Part shown: piece by piece, positions 40,674 to 49,634 of the stretch | Position numbering within the stretch: position 1 is the first letter of the stretch | How the letters are laid out: each line of letters opens with the position of its first letter | NCBI RefSeq assembly: GCF_001280085.1 | Contig: NZ_LGED01000195.1 | Coordinates: 58,339 to 122,338, forward strand | Direction of reading: 5' to 3' | Length of the DNA: 64,000 bases | Origin: Saccharothrix sp. NRRL B-16348 | GTDB lineage: Bacteria; Actinomycetota; Actinomycetes; Mycobacteriales; Pseudonocardiaceae | Position numbers and translations under genes: made by a program | The notes under the pieces: generated by a model | The model's database searches: none | Told to the model about the DNA's origin: nothing | Seen by the model: the letters and a program-made list of their open reading frames with translations, nothing else

Positions 40674-40691
40674 GGACGCGCTTGCGCGTCC
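40674..40691. terminator. Terminator hairpin after the CBASS-like operon
   Basis: GGACGCGC and GCGCGTCC form a perfect 8-bp stem with a 2-nt apex, 16 nt after the E1-like stop codon. The right side also contains the putative -35 box of the next gene. Confidence 0.5.
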
Positions 40692-40904
40692 GTGACAACT
40701 ACGGCTATGCTGCGTGACATCTCGTTCTCGTGGACGTAGGCGGCTCCAGCCCCACCCACGGAATTCTCTTCAGATCCCCGGGACAGTGCCAGTTCACTGA
40801 CCGCGGCCGGACGTGGCTTGTCGCCTTTCCCGTCGTGTCACCGGGTTCCCCACCTCGCGGCGTGGCCGCGGTATCCACCATTCCCGATATCAGGGAGAAA
40901 ACCC
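40682..40904 (+). promoter_or_regulatory. rho-paralogue promoter and about 190-nt leader
   Basis: TTGCGC (40682-40687) and TATGCT (40706-40711) with 18-bp spacing form a good vegetative promoter. The remaining stretch to the TTG start at 40905 is a C-rich untranslated leader with no ORF I can support. rho genes are often autoregulated by early termination in such leaders, and that is a reasonable guess here. Confidence 0.5.
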
Positions 40905-42032
40905 TTGAACCACAACGATTCCACCGACACCCGGCTCGTCTCCGGCGTCCTCGACGTCGTGGACCGCCGGTCCGTGCTGCGCACCGACGGCTACCTGCCC
41001 GGACCGGACGACGTCACCGTCGCGGCGCACCTGGTGGCCGAACACGGTCTCCGGCGCGGTGACGAGGTGCACGGTCGCGTGGCGCCACCGGCGCGCGAGG
41101 GCAAGGCGCCGTCGCTGGTCACGGTCGAGGCCGTCAACGGCGCGCACCCACGCCACTCGCGGTCCCGGCCGGTGTTCACCGACCTCGTGCCCACCCACCC
41201 GCACGAACGGCTGCGGTTGGAGACGGAGGCGCACGAGTTGACCACGCGGGTGGTCGACCTGCTCATGCCCATCGGCAAGGGGCAGCGCGCGTTGATCGTG
41301 GCGCCGCCCAAGGCGGGCAAGACCTCGGTCCTGCGGGCGATCGCGCACGGCATCGCCAAGAACAACCCGGAGTGCCACCTGATGCTCGTCCTGGTCGGCG
41401 AACGGCCGGAGGAGGTCACCGACCTCTCCCGGGCGGTGCCGGCCGAGGTCGTCGCGGCGACCTTCGACCACCCGCCCCGGGACCACACCGCGCTCGCCGA
41501 ACTCGCCGTCGAACGCGCGAAGCGCCTGGTCGAGCTGGGGCGGGACGTGGTGGTGCTGCTGGACTCCGCGACCCGCCTCGGCCGCGCCTACAACCTCGCC
41601 GCGCCCTCGTCCGGCCGGGTCCTGTCCGGCGGCGTGGACGCGAGCGCCCTCACCGCGCCCAAGCGGTTCCTGGGCGCGGCGCGCAACGTCGAGGGCGGCG
41701 GTTCGCTGACGATCATCGCCACCGCGCTGGTCGACACCGGCTCCGCGGGCGACGCGCTGCTCTTCGAGGAGTACAAGGGAACCGGCAACGCCGAACTGCG
41801 GCTGGACCGCAAAGCCGCCGCACGGCGCGTGTTCCCGGCCGTGGACGTCAACCAGTCCGGCACCCGCCGCGACGACCTCCTGCTCACGCCCCGCGACGCC
41901 GCGGCCACCCGGCTGCTGCGCCGTGCCCTGGCCGGCAAGGAGGACGCGGTCGACGTGCTCCTCGACGGCCTGCGCAAGACCGGCGACAACGCCGAGTTCC
42001 TGATCCGCCTCACGCACACCACGCCACGCTGA
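40905..42032 (+). CDS. rho: Short transcription termination factor Rho paralogue
   Basis: A 375-residue Rho: OB/cold-shock-like domain ([17 protein letters not shown]) and the full hexameric helicase core with Walker A APPKAGKT (133-140), GERPEEV (165-171), Walker [17 protein letters not shown] and [13 protein letters not shown]. Canonical actinobacterial Rho is 600-700 aa with a long N-terminal extension that is absent here. The usual Asp of DERPEEV is Gly165, and the R-loop TGSKMDE is TGSAGDA, losing the RNA-contacting Lys. It is therefore probably a specialised second Rho, not the housekeeping copy. TTG 40905 has an AGGGAGA SD. Its position right after a CBASS-like operon may be coincidental. 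Confidence 0.85.
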   Translation: MNHNDSTDTRLVSGVLDVVDRRSVLRTDGYLPGPDDVTVAAHLVAEHGLRRGDEVHGRVAPPAREGKAPSLVTVEAVNGAHPRHSRSRPVFTDLVPTHPHERLRLETEAHELTTRVVDLLMPIGKGQRALIVAPPKAGKTSVLRAIAHGIAKNNPECHLMLVLVGERPEEVTDLSRAVPAEVVAATFDHPPRDHTALAELAVERAKRLVELGRDVVVLLDSATRLGRAYNLAAPSSGRVLSGGVDASALTAPKRFLGAARNVEGGGSLTIIATALVDTGSAGDALLFEEYKGTGNAELRLDRKAAARRVFPAVDVNQSGTRRDDLLLTPRDAAATRLLRRALAGKEDAVDVLLDGLRKTGDNAEFLIRLTHTTPR

Positions 42033-42053
42033 CGTCCACGTTCCCGCAACGGG

Positions 42054-42956
42054 TCAGCGGCGCGACCCGACGCTGACGAACGCGACCGCGCCGAGCACCA
42101 CCAGGCACCCGAGGAGCTGCGGCACGCTCGGCCGCTCGTGCAGCAGCACGACGCCCATCAGGATCGCGCCCACCGGCTGCAACAGCATCATCGTCGCGCC
42201 CGTCGCACTGGACAGCCGGGGCAACGCCGTGGAGATCAGCAGCCAGCCCGCGATCTGGCCGATCAACGCCAGCGCGAGCATCCAGCCCAGCACGGGCCAC
42301 CCCGGCGACAGGTCGAGCCGGTCGGTCGGCACGCCGATCGCCACGGCCACCGCACCGGCCGACACCGTGGCCAGGAACAGTGTGTGGTCGCGGGCGCCGG
42401 GTCCGGTGCTCCGCCGCATCAGCACCAGGTAGGCGGCGAACCCCACCCCCGCGCCCAACGCGAGCACCGCGCCCAGCACGGGGTCCGGGCCGAACGCCGG
42501 CGTGCCCGCCAACCCGCCCGCGAGCACGATCCCGCCCACCAGCACGGGCGCGGCGTACACGAAGCGGTTCGACGGCCGTTCCCGGAACACCAGGTACGCC
42601 ACCGCGGGCACGATCACCACCTGCACGGACAGCAGCACGGTCGCGATGCCCGCGCCGACCAGCGCGATCGCGTCACCCCACAGCACGAAGTCCACGCCGA
42701 GCCCGACGCCCGCCAGCAGCGGCAGCAGCAACCGCCGCCGCGCGGTGCCCCGCCGCCGTTCCCACCACAGCAACGCGCCCAGCACCGGCAGCGAGAACAG
42801 GCACCGCCAGAACGCGCTGGTGCTCCCACTGGCGCCGGACACCTTGATGAACACGGACGACAACGCGATGCAGAGGCTGCCCGCCATCGCCAACAGCGCC
42901 GGGTTCACCCTGGTGGGGGACGGCACGGTCGCCGGACGGGCTTCGGTCGTGGTCAC
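42054..42956 (-). CDS. EamA/DMT-family transporter
   Basis: A 300-residue protein with ten transmembrane helices in two five-helix EamA repeats (first from [20 protein letters not shown], second from [20 protein letters not shown]), typical of metabolite or drug exporters. GTG 42956 is chosen because an AGGGTGG SD precedes it; an ATG at 42983 in frame is possible, while a still earlier start would lie inside the LysR operator. It is divergent from a LysR regulator and its 3' end converges on the rho paralogue. The substrate is unknown. Confidence 0.88.
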   Translation of the reverse strand: MTTTEARPATVPSPTRVNPALLAMAGSLCIALSSVFIKVSGASGSTSAFWRCLFSLPVLGALLWWERRRGTARRRLLLPLLAGVGLGVDFVLWGDAIALVGAGIATVLLSVQVVIVPAVAYLVFRERPSNRFVYAAPVLVGGIVLAGGLAGTPAFGPDPVLGAVLALGAGVGFAAYLVLMRRSTGPGARDHTLFLATVSAGAVAVAIGVPTDRLDLSPGWPVLGWMLALALIGQIAGWLLISTALPRLSSATGATMMLLQPVGAILMGVVLLHERPSVPQLLGCLVVLGAVAFVSVGSRR

Positions 42957-42987
42957 CCGTCCACCCTGAGGTCCACCGACCATCAAG

Positions 42988-43002
42988 GACAAGCGAATTG
43001 TC
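42988..43002. promoter_or_regulatory. LysR-type operator
   Basis: GACAA and TTGTC flank a 5-bp spacer, the short dyad typical of LysR-type regulators, in the 74-bp gap between the EamA gene and its divergent LysR gene. It lies just upstream of the LysR -10 box. Confidence 0.6.
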
Positions 43003-43017
43003 GTCAGCGGAACCCGG

Positions 43018-43030
43018 TAGCATCTCTACC
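43018..43030 (+). promoter_or_regulatory. Leaderless promoter -10 box of the LysR gene
   Basis: TAGCAT (43018-43023) is followed by exactly 7 nt and then the GTG start at 43031, with no SD. Confidence 0.55.
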
Positions 43031-43942
43031 GTGTTCGGTCTGGAGCGGATGCGCGCCCTGCACGCCGTGGCGACCCACGGGACGGTCGCGGCGGCGGCGA
43101 CGGCGCTGCACGTCACCCCGTCCGGCGTGTCGCAGCAGCTGGCGAAGCTGGAGCGGGAAGCCGGGCAGCGGCTGCTGGAGCCGCACGGCCGCACCGTCCG
43201 CCTCACCACCGCCGGTCACGTGCTGGCGGGCCACGCGGCGACCATCCTGGCCCAGGTCGACAAGGCGCGGTCGGACCTGGAGCTGCTGCGCGAGGACATC
43301 ACCGGCCCCCTGCGGATCGGCGCCATCTCCACCACCGTGCACGCCCTGCTGCCGCCCGTGCTGGCGACGCTGCGCGCCCAGCACCCCGGCCTGGAGGTGA
43401 CCCTGCACGAGGGCGAGGCCGAGGAGACCATGCCGCTGGTGGTCGACGGCAGGCTCGACGTGGCGGTCCTGGAGAGCTGGGAGCACCTCCCCGTCACCAT
43501 GCCGCCGTCGACCTCGCGGACCACGCTGCTGGCCGACGTGGCGGACCTCGCCCTGCCCGCGAGCCACCGCCTGGCGCACCGCAAGGCCGTCGACCTGGCC
43601 GAGGTCGACGACCTGCCGTGGATCGCCTGGAGCGCGGGCTCGGGTTGCCACGACTGGCTCGCGCACGTGCTGCGGCAGCAGGGCGTGGACGGGCGGATCG
43701 CCTGCGCCATCGGCAGCTACCCGACCCAGCTGGCGCTGGTGGCGGGCAACGTGGGCGCGGCGGTGGTCCCGCGCCTCGGCCGCGACTCCGTGCCCGAGGG
43801 CGTGCGGATCCTCACCACCCGTCCGGCCCTGAACCGCACCATCTACGCGATCAACCGCGCCGAGGACGACGACCGGGGCGCGATCAGGGCCTGCGTGGAC
43901 GCGCTGACGTCGGCCGCGGCCCGGTTCCACCACCTGGCCTGA
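43031..43942 (+). CDS. LysR-family transcriptional regulator
   Basis: A 303-residue LysR protein: winged HTH at 1-60 (LERMRALHAVATHGTVAAAA, then TPSGVSQQLAKLEREAG) and a periplasmic-binding-fold effector domain from about 88 (GPLRIGAISTTVHALLPPVL). It very likely controls the divergent EamA transporter through the dyad at 42988-43002. The effector molecule is not predictable. Confidence 0.92.
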   Translation: MFGLERMRALHAVATHGTVAAAATALHVTPSGVSQQLAKLEREAGQRLLEPHGRTVRLTTAGHVLAGHAATILAQVDKARSDLELLREDITGPLRIGAISTTVHALLPPVLATLRAQHPGLEVTLHEGEAEETMPLVVDGRLDVAVLESWEHLPVTMPPSTSRTTLLADVADLALPASHRLAHRKAVDLAEVDDLPWIAWSAGSGCHDWLAHVLRQQGVDGRIACAIGSYPTQLALVAGNVGAAVVPRLGRDSVPEGVRILTTRPALNRTIYAINRAEDDDRGAIRACVDALTSAAARFHHLA

Positions 43943-43962
43943 ACGCCACCACGCCCGAGCGC

Positions 43963-44007
43963 CCCCGCCTCCGACTCGACCGCCGTGCGATCGGGTCGGA
44001 AGCGGGG
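43963..44007. terminator. Terminator hairpin between convergent genes
   Basis: CCCCGCCTCCGAC (43963-43975) pairs with GTCGGAAGCGGGG (43995-44007) with a single mismatch and a 19-nt loop, between the LysR gene and the end of the GH43 gene. Confidence 0.5.
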
Positions 44008-44017
44008 CGTACCGGTC

Positions 44018-45463
44018 TCAGACGCGCGTCACCTGGAACTGCTGGTTCTGCCCGCTGCCGCACGGGTACTGCTTGAACTGCAGGTTCTCCTGCGAGCTGC
44101 TCGGCAGGTCCAGGCACTTGCCGGAGTGCCGCGCGACCAGCCGGGAGTAGCCCGACCCGGCGTCGACGAGCGACCACTGCTGGTTCTGCCCCGAGTTGCA
44201 GCTCCACTGCACCACCGCTGCGCCGTCGGCCGTGCTGGCGTCGCTCACGTCGAGGCACTTGTTGGAGTGCCGGGCGATCAACTGGACGTAGTTGCCGCCC
44301 GCGGACTGCAAGCGGAACTGCTGGTTCTGCCCGCTGCCGCACGGGTACTGCATCAGCGCCGCGCCGTCGGCCCCGCTCGCGTTGGCGACGTCGAGGCACT
44401 TGCCGGAGTGCCGCACGGTGATCCGGTTGTACGCCAGGGCGACGGTGTTGATCGTGCCGGTCGCGGTGTCGATGACGAGTTGGCCGGCGTTCGACAGGTT
44501 CATGGTGGTGTTGTCGGAGAACGTGATCGGCAGCCAGACGTAGCTGGAGTCGCTCACGGGCCCGTTCCACGCGCCGGCCCAGCGGTCGCCCATGTAGAGG
44601 TACGAGGTCGTCTGCGTGCCCTGGATCGGCAGCACGTACGCCGGTTGCGAGCGGTACGTGGTGGAGTCGCCCACGTTGCGCATCGCGCTCCACGGGCCGG
44701 AGACGCTGGTGGCGGTGGCGTACTTCGCCTGGTTCGGCGACCAGCCCGTGGCGCCGGAGGTGAGCATGAAGTACACGCCGTTGCGCTTGAACAACGCCGG
44801 CGCCTCGCGGTGCCCGCCCGGCCACGGGTTGGCGACCAGTTGCGCGACGTTCCGGTAGTCGGCGTTGAGGCGGTAGATGTGCAGGTCGTAGTTCTCCCGC
44901 GCGGCCGAGATCATGTACGCCGTGCCGTCGTCGTCCTTGTACAGCGTGATGTCGCGCGACATGTGCTGCCCGAGCGGCCGGAAGCTGCCCTGGTAGGTGT
45001 AGTTGCCGTCCACAGTGGACGAGTAGGCCACCGCCGCCCGCGCCTCGCCGTAGTGCTGCCCGTTCTCCCAGTGCATCCACATCACGTACTGGCCCGTGGA
45101 CGCGTTGTAGATGACCTTCGGCCGTTCCACCCAGGAGGTCCGCAGCTCCGAGTGGCTGTTCTGGGTGAGGACGTTGTTGCGGAACTCCCAGTTCTTCAGG
45201 TCGGTCGACCGGTAGACGGAGACGGCGCGGAACAGGTTGTCCGGGTGCCGGTTCTCGCCGAACCAGTAGTAGTAGCTGCCGACCTTGATCACGCCACCGC
45301 CGTGCGCCTGGACGAGGTTGCCGCCGGTGTCGGTGAACTGCACGCCCACGTCGACGGTCACGGGCGCGGCGTTCGCCGTGCCGCCGGGCAGCAGCAGGGT
45401 GGCCAAACCGACGGCCGCGGCGGTCAGCGCCGCACGCCACCGCCTCGGGGACAAGCGGGACAT
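44018..45463 (-). CDS. Secreted GH43 glycosidase (galactan 1,3-beta-galactosidase-like) with CBM13
   Basis: A 481-residue exoenzyme. A Sec signal peptide (RRWRAALTAAAVGLATLLLP, cleavage near ANA-AP at 32) precedes a five-bladed GH43 domain with HGGGVIKVGSYYYWFGE, SRDITLYKDDDG and REAPALFKRNGVYFMLTSG, the Glu of the last being the probable general acid. This pattern is that of exo-beta-1,3-galactanases. From about 355 to the end are three ricin-type CBM13 repeats, each starting (V/A)RHS(G/N)KCLD and ending QNQQFxL/V or QNQQWSL. ATG 45463 has an AAGGAG SD. A LacI-type palindrome lies 68 bp upstream. It degrades plant arabinogalactan side chains outside the cell (inference from family). Confidence 0.9.
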   Translation of the reverse strand: MSRLSPRRWRAALTAAAVGLATLLLPGGTANAAPVTVDVGVQFTDTGGNLVQAHGGGVIKVGSYYYWFGENRHPDNLFRAVSVYRSTDLKNWEFRNNVLTQNSHSELRTSWVERPKVIYNASTGQYVMWMHWENGQHYGEARAAVAYSSTVDGNYTYQGSFRPLGQHMSRDITLYKDDDGTAYMISAARENYDLHIYRLNADYRNVAQLVANPWPGGHREAPALFKRNGVYFMLTSGATGWSPNQAKYATATSVSGPWSAMRNVGDSTTYRSQPAYVLPIQGTQTTSYLYMGDRWAGAWNGPVSDSSYVWLPITFSDNTTMNLSNAGQLVIDTATGTINTVALAYNRITVRHSGKCLDVANASGADGAALMQYPCGSGQNQQFRLQSAGGNYVQLIARHSNKCLDVSDASTADGAAVVQWSCNSGQNQQWSLVDAGSGYSRLVARHSGKCLDLPSSSQENLQFKQYPCGSGQNQQFQVTRV

Positions 45464-45530
45464 CTGGACTCCTTTGTCCGGGCCCACCACAGGGAGGAGA
45501 AACCGGCGTGGGCGACTCCGTGCGCACGCA

Positions 45531-45546
45531 ATGTTTACGCAAACAT
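45531..45546. promoter_or_regulatory. LacI-family operator upstream of the galactanase gene
   Basis: ATGTTTACGCAAACAT: six-base arms around a CG-containing centre, the usual form of LacI/GalR operators, in an otherwise GC-rich region. It lies upstream of the GH43 gene; the matching repressor gene is not in the window. Confidence 0.6.
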
Positions 45547-45609
45547 CGCGCCCAATGCTGGCAGTGCGCGAGTGCCGGCGTCAAGCCTCGCTCGCCCTCC
45601 CGACGCCCG

Positions 45610-48600
45610 TCAGGTCCCGGTGACGGCTCGCCAGCTCGTCACGAACGCCCGGGTGATCGGGTGATCCTCGCCCAGCGCCCGTCGGCAGTCGGTCAGGGCG
45701 GCGTCGAACAGGGTGGTGGCCAGGTCGTGGTGGCCGGCGGAGTGGTGGGCGTGCGCGACGCGGACCCGGGAGATGAGGGTGTCCGGGTGGCCGTCGCCGA
45801 GGATCCGGCTGCGGGCGGCGAGGACGGCTTCGTACAGGGCGCGGGCGGTGGGCAGGTCGCCGAGCGCGTGGCGTGCCCCGGCCAGCGTGTCGAGCGAGAC
45901 GAGGGTGTCGGGGTGGTCGGGGCCGAGCACGCGTTCCCGGTCCGCCGCGACGGCCGCGATCTCGGGCGCCGCCCGGCGGAAATCGCCGGCGGACAGGTGG
46001 GCGTTGGCGAGGTTGTGCCGCGAGCTCAACGTGTCGGGGTGGTCGGGGCCCAGCAGCCGGTCGCGTTCGGCGAGGTTGACCTCGTGCAGCGCGATGGCCC
46101 GGGAACGGTCTCCCGCTGTCTCGTGGACGTTGGCGAGGTTGTTGCGGAGCGTGAGGGTGCTCGGGTGGTCCGGTCCGAGCGCGGTCAGGGCGGTCCGGTA
46201 GGTCTGCTCGTGCAGCGGGACGGCGCGGGCCAGGTCGCCCGCCGCCTCGTAGGCGCCGGCGAGGTTGCTCGCGTGGGAGAGGGTGTCGATGTGGTCGGGG
46301 CCGAGCTGCCGCGTGCAGGTGGCGAAGGTGGCTTCGTACAACGGGATGGCCGACGTGAGGTCGCCGACGTCCATGTGCACGCCGGCGAGTTCGCCGCGGA
46401 CGGAGACCGTGCGGGGGTGTTCGGGCCCGACCGCGTCCTCCATGCCGGTCAGGGTCTCGCGGTACAGCCGTGCGGCGTGCGCCAGGTGTCCCGCCGACCT
46501 GTGGGCGCGGGCGAGGTTCCCGCGTGCCGCGAGGGTGTCCGGGTGACCGGGGCCGAACGCGCGCTCGAACCCCGCGACCACCTCCTCGTGCACACTGATC
46601 GCCCGCGCCACGTCGCCCGCGATCAGGTACGTGCTCGCCACCCGGGCGCGGGAGATGAGCGTGGCGGGGTGGTCGGGACCGAACATCCGTTCCCGGTCGG
46701 CGAGGGTCTTGCGGTGCAGGGGGATCGCCAGGGCGAGTCTCCCCGCCGACAGGTAGGCGTCGGCGAGGTCGCCGCGGGAGACGAGGGTGTCGGGGTGGTC
46801 CGGCCCCAGCACCCGTTCGCGGTCGGCGAGAGTGGCTTCGTACAACGGGATGGCGGACGCGAGGTCGCCGGTGGACAGGAGCTTGTCGGCCAGGTTCGCC
46901 CGGGACGTGAGCGTGTGCGGGTGGTCGTCGCCCAGCACGCGTTCGCGGTCGGCGAGCGTCGCCCGGTGCAGCGCGAGCGCTTTGCCCACCTCGCCCGCCG
47001 CGTGGTAGGCGTTGGCGAGGTTGTTGCGGGAGTTCAACGTGTGGGGGTGGTCCGGCCCGAGCACGCGCTCCCGGTCGGCGAGAGTCGTTTCGTACAGGGG
47101 GATCGCGGACTCGAGATCGCCCGCCGACTCGTAGGTGCCGGCCAGGTTGCCGCGGGCCGACAGCGTCTGGGGGTCGTCCGGGCCCAGGACGCGCTCGCGG
47201 TCGGCGAGGGTGCGGCGTTCCAGCTCGATCGCCGTGGCCAGGTCGCCCGCGACCCGGCAGGCGTTGGCGAGGTTGCCGCGGACGGTGAGCGTGACGACGT
47301 CGTCGTCGCCCAGCTCCTCCTCGCACTGGCGCAGCACCGCCCCGAACAGCGCGACACCGCGGCTGACCTCCCCCTTGTCCACGTAGGCGCCGGCCAGGTT
47401 GTTCAGGCAGCCGAGCGTCTCGACGTGCCGCGGACCGTGCAGTCGTCCGGCCGCGCGGGCCGCGCGCGTGCACAGGGCGATGGCGTCCCTGACCGCGCCC
47501 TGGTTCCGCAGGAACTGGCCCAACGCGCCGAACAGGCGGCAGGTGGCGGCGGTGTCGTCGTCGTGCGCGGTGTGGTCGAACAACGCCATCGCGTGCGGCA
47601 GCACGGCTTCGTAGACCGGCCAGGACGCCGGGAGGCGGTGGTCCAGGCCGTCGACGGCGCGCGCGATGACCGAGGTCGCGGTCCGGCGTGCCTCCGCGAC
47701 GTCGGCGGGCAGGCGGAACGGGTCGTCGGCGTCCGGCGTGCGGGCGACGGCCTGGACGAGGCGGTGGACGCCGACGGTCGTGCCGGTGAGCGTCACCATG
47801 CTGTAGGCGGAGAGCTTGCCGAGGGCCTCGCGCAGGTCGGGTTCGTCGGCCGACCCGCTGAGGAACGCGCGCGGCACGGCGTCGGGGGCGTACCAGGCCA
47901 GCAGGCGCAGCACCCGCACCGCGAGCGGGGTGTCGGCGAGCCGTTCGAGGGTGACGTGCCAGACCCTCGCCATCGTGCGCTGCGCGTCACCTCCCTCGGC
48001 GGTCGCGGTGAACATCCGCGCCGGGAACCTCGCCAGCGAGTCCAGGTACTCCGCGACGGTGATGCGGGTCTGGGCGATGTAGGCGGCGGCCTGCTCGATC
48101 GCGAGGGGCAACCACCCCAGCTCCGTGCAGAGCACGTCGGCGCCCGCGAGGTCCGCTTCCGGCCACTCGGCGCGCACCAGCCGCGACAGCAGCTCCACCG
48201 CCTGGTCCGCCGGCAGCACGTCCACCGCGACGGTCGCCACCGCGCCCCAGCCGAGGCGCTTGCGCGAGGTGATCACGATCGTGCCCGTGCGCACGCGTTC
48301 CAGCAGCCACTTCGCGTCCTCGGGGCCGGTCAGGTTGTCCAGGACCAGCAGCCAGTCGTCGTGCGTGGCCAACCACCGCACACCCAGCCCGACGCGTTCC
48401 TCCAACGGCACGCGCGCCGCGTCGGGCGCCACCGCGACCGCCAGCTCCGCCAACCCGGCGTTCACCGCGGCGGGCGAGTCGGCGACCACCCACCAGACGA
48501 ACGCGAACCGGTCCGCGCGCACCTGCGCGAACCGCGCCGCCAACGTCGACTTGCCCACCCCGCCGAGCCCGTGCACCGCCACCACGGCGGCCCGACCCGA

Positions 48601-48819
48601 CCCGGACACGGCCTCGTCCAGCCGTCCCAGCTCGTCGTCGCGGCCGACGAACGGCCCGGAGACCAGCGGGGCACGACCCACGCCGGGTGGCGGCGACACC
48701 GACTCCATGGCCGGCGCACCACGTCCGGCCGTGACGTCACCGTGCACGGTCACGTCACCGGCCGCCTGGAAGACGACCGAGGCGCCCGACGCGACGACCG
48801 CCTGCTCGACCTCGCTCAC
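45610..48819 (-). CDS. NB-ARC NTPase with about 13 TPRs and an N-terminal amyloid-like motif
   Basis: A 1069-residue STAND protein. Residues 7-30 contain ASVVFQAAGDVTVHGDV, a Q-centred beta motif common at the start of actinobacterial STAND proteins. NB-ARC: Walker A GLGGVGKS (84-91), Walker B WLLVLDNL, ITSRKR sensor strand, GLPL-like LGWLPLAIEQAAAY. From about 470 to the end are 42-residue TPRs of the FALGPDHPDTLxxRxNLAxAY type, several almost identical in the ERVLGPDHP segment. GTG 48819, preceded by a GGGGGT SD, excludes a 13-residue extension. Role: sensor in signalling or defence, as inferred for the class; nothing nearby tells its partner. Confidence 0.88.
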   Translation of the reverse strand: MSEVEQAVVASGASVVFQAAGDVTVHGDVTAGRGAPAMESVSPPPGVGRAPLVSGPFVGRDDELGRLDEAVSGSGRAAVVAVHGLGGVGKSTLAARFAQVRADRFAFVWWVVADSPAAVNAGLAELAVAVAPDAARVPLEERVGLGVRWLATHDDWLLVLDNLTGPEDAKWLLERVRTGTIVITSRKRLGWGAVATVAVDVLPADQAVELLSRLVRAEWPEADLAGADVLCTELGWLPLAIEQAAAYIAQTRITVAEYLDSLARFPARMFTATAEGGDAQRTMARVWHVTLERLADTPLAVRVLRLLAWYAPDAVPRAFLSGSADEPDLREALGKLSAYSMVTLTGTTVGVHRLVQAVARTPDADDPFRLPADVAEARRTATSVIARAVDGLDHRLPASWPVYEAVLPHAMALFDHTAHDDDTAATCRLFGALGQFLRNQGAVRDAIALCTRAARAAGRLHGPRHVETLGCLNNLAGAYVDKGEVSRGVALFGAVLRQCEEELGDDDVVTLTVRGNLANACRVAGDLATAIELERRTLADRERVLGPDDPQTLSARGNLAGTYESAGDLESAIPLYETTLADRERVLGPDHPHTLNSRNNLANAYHAAGEVGKALALHRATLADRERVLGDDHPHTLTSRANLADKLLSTGDLASAIPLYEATLADRERVLGPDHPDTLVSRGDLADAYLSAGRLALAIPLHRKTLADRERMFGPDHPATLISRARVASTYLIAGDVARAISVHEEVVAGFERAFGPGHPDTLAARGNLARAHRSAGHLAHAARLYRETLTGMEDAVGPEHPRTVSVRGELAGVHMDVGDLTSAIPLYEATFATCTRQLGPDHIDTLSHASNLAGAYEAAGDLARAVPLHEQTYRTALTALGPDHPSTLTLRNNLANVHETAGDRSRAIALHEVNLAERDRLLGPDHPDTLSSRHNLANAHLSAGDFRRAAPEIAAVAADRERVLGPDHPDTLVSLDTLAGARHALGDLPTARALYEAVLAARSRILGDGHPDTLISRVRVAHAHHSAGHHDLATTLFDAALTDCRRALGEDHPITRAFVTSWRAVTGT
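45830..47430 (-). repeat. 126-bp-period tandem repeats encoding TPRs
   Basis: Within the NB-ARC/TPR gene, a unit of 42 codons recurs, best seen from the GTGTCGGGGTGGTCGGGGCC-like segment on the plus strand at about 45906, 46032 and 46284. Neighbouring units share long identical runs, so they are recent copies or kept alike by recombination. Boundaries are approximate. Confidence 0.6.
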
Positions 48820-48992
48820 ACCCCCATCATCGCGGCCGGCGCCCGGCACGACCAGCACCCGCTACGCAGCGGCACGGTGCACTCGACCGGACCACATGGC
48901 GTGATGGATCGGGTGAACCGCGCCGTCGACCCCTCCACCGGGGCACGGGACGGCACTAGCGTCCCGAGCGTCGAGCACCAGGAGGTCGTCGG

Positions 48993-49634
48993 ATGCGCGG
49001 GTTCGCCAAGTTCGCCACTGCCTTGTCGTCAATCCTGCTGGCGTCGGTCCTGGCCGCCGCCCCACCCGCCCACGCGGCGCAGACCGATCCCACCGAGTGC
49101 TCCGCCGAGCTGTACCACGGCGACCGCAGGCTCGGGCCCGAGCGCCTGCCCGTGGCGGGCGAGGTCGGTCGGCAGCTCGTCGGGTACAGCCGCACCGGTG
49201 ACCTCTCCGAGGAGACGTTCCTCGACACCTACTACGACGACGAAGCGGGCTCGTGGCGCTACCCGCCCGCGGACGGGTACCAGCTCGACGGGTCCGGCGC
49301 CCCGGTCAAGTGGCAGGAGACCCTGGACGAGGGCGAGCGGATCGACCGCTACGGCAGCGAGTACGGCGCGTTCCTCGCGCCCGAGGGCCTGCCGTACACC
49401 ACCCGTTCCATCCCGCCGCAGAACCTCGTCGGCACGCCCGCGGAGCAGTGCAACTACCACGTCTACCTCGTCATCAGGGACTTCGACGTGGACGCGGGCC
49501 CCATCGCGTCGTGGTTCGCCCAGTCCGGCGGCGGCGTCCAGTACCAGCTGCGGGGGGCGCTCGTGCCGGGTGCGCCGGAGCGGCTGAACGTGATGTGGTT
49601 GCTGGACAACGACTACCTGCAGCGCCTGCGCTGA
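48993..49634 (+). CDS. Secreted TNT-domain NAD glycohydrolase-like protein
   Basis: A 213-residue protein with a Sec signal peptide (cleavage near AHA-AQ, residue 28). Residues 100-213 match the tuberculosis necrotizing toxin (TNT/DUF4237) fold: RIDRYGSEYGAFLAPEG, TRSIPPQNL, YHVYLVIRDFDVDAGPIASW, FAQSGGGVQYQL (Gln183 at the catalytic Gln position), DNDYLQRL. TNT domains hydrolyse NAD+. Here it is a stand-alone exported form rather than the end of a large toxin, and I see no adjacent immunity gene. ATG 48993 has an AGGAGG SD; a TAGCGT -10 box is at 48957-48962. Confidence 0.85.
   Translation: MRGFAKFATALSSILLASVLAAAPPAHAAQTDPTECSAELYHGDRRLGPERLPVAGEVGRQLVGYSRTGDLSEETFLDTYYDDEAGSWRYPPADGYQLDGSGAPVKWQETLDEGERIDRYGSEYGAFLAPEGLPYTTRSIPPQNLVGTPAEQCNYHVYLVIRDFDVDAGPIASWFAQSGGGVQYQLRGALVPGAPERLNVMWLLDNDYLQRLR

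Noticed and set aside
45830..47430. CRISPR-like regular repeats
   Set aside because: The period is 126 bp, the units are adjacent and diverge gradually, and they translate into TPRs; there are no short identical repeats with unique spacers.
45583..49587. A 1359-codon plus-strand frame opposite the NB-ARC/TPR gene
   Set aside because: It is the mirror of the repeated TPR codons; the apparent repeats (VGVVRPEHA-like) simply reflect the 126-bp DNA period on the other strand.
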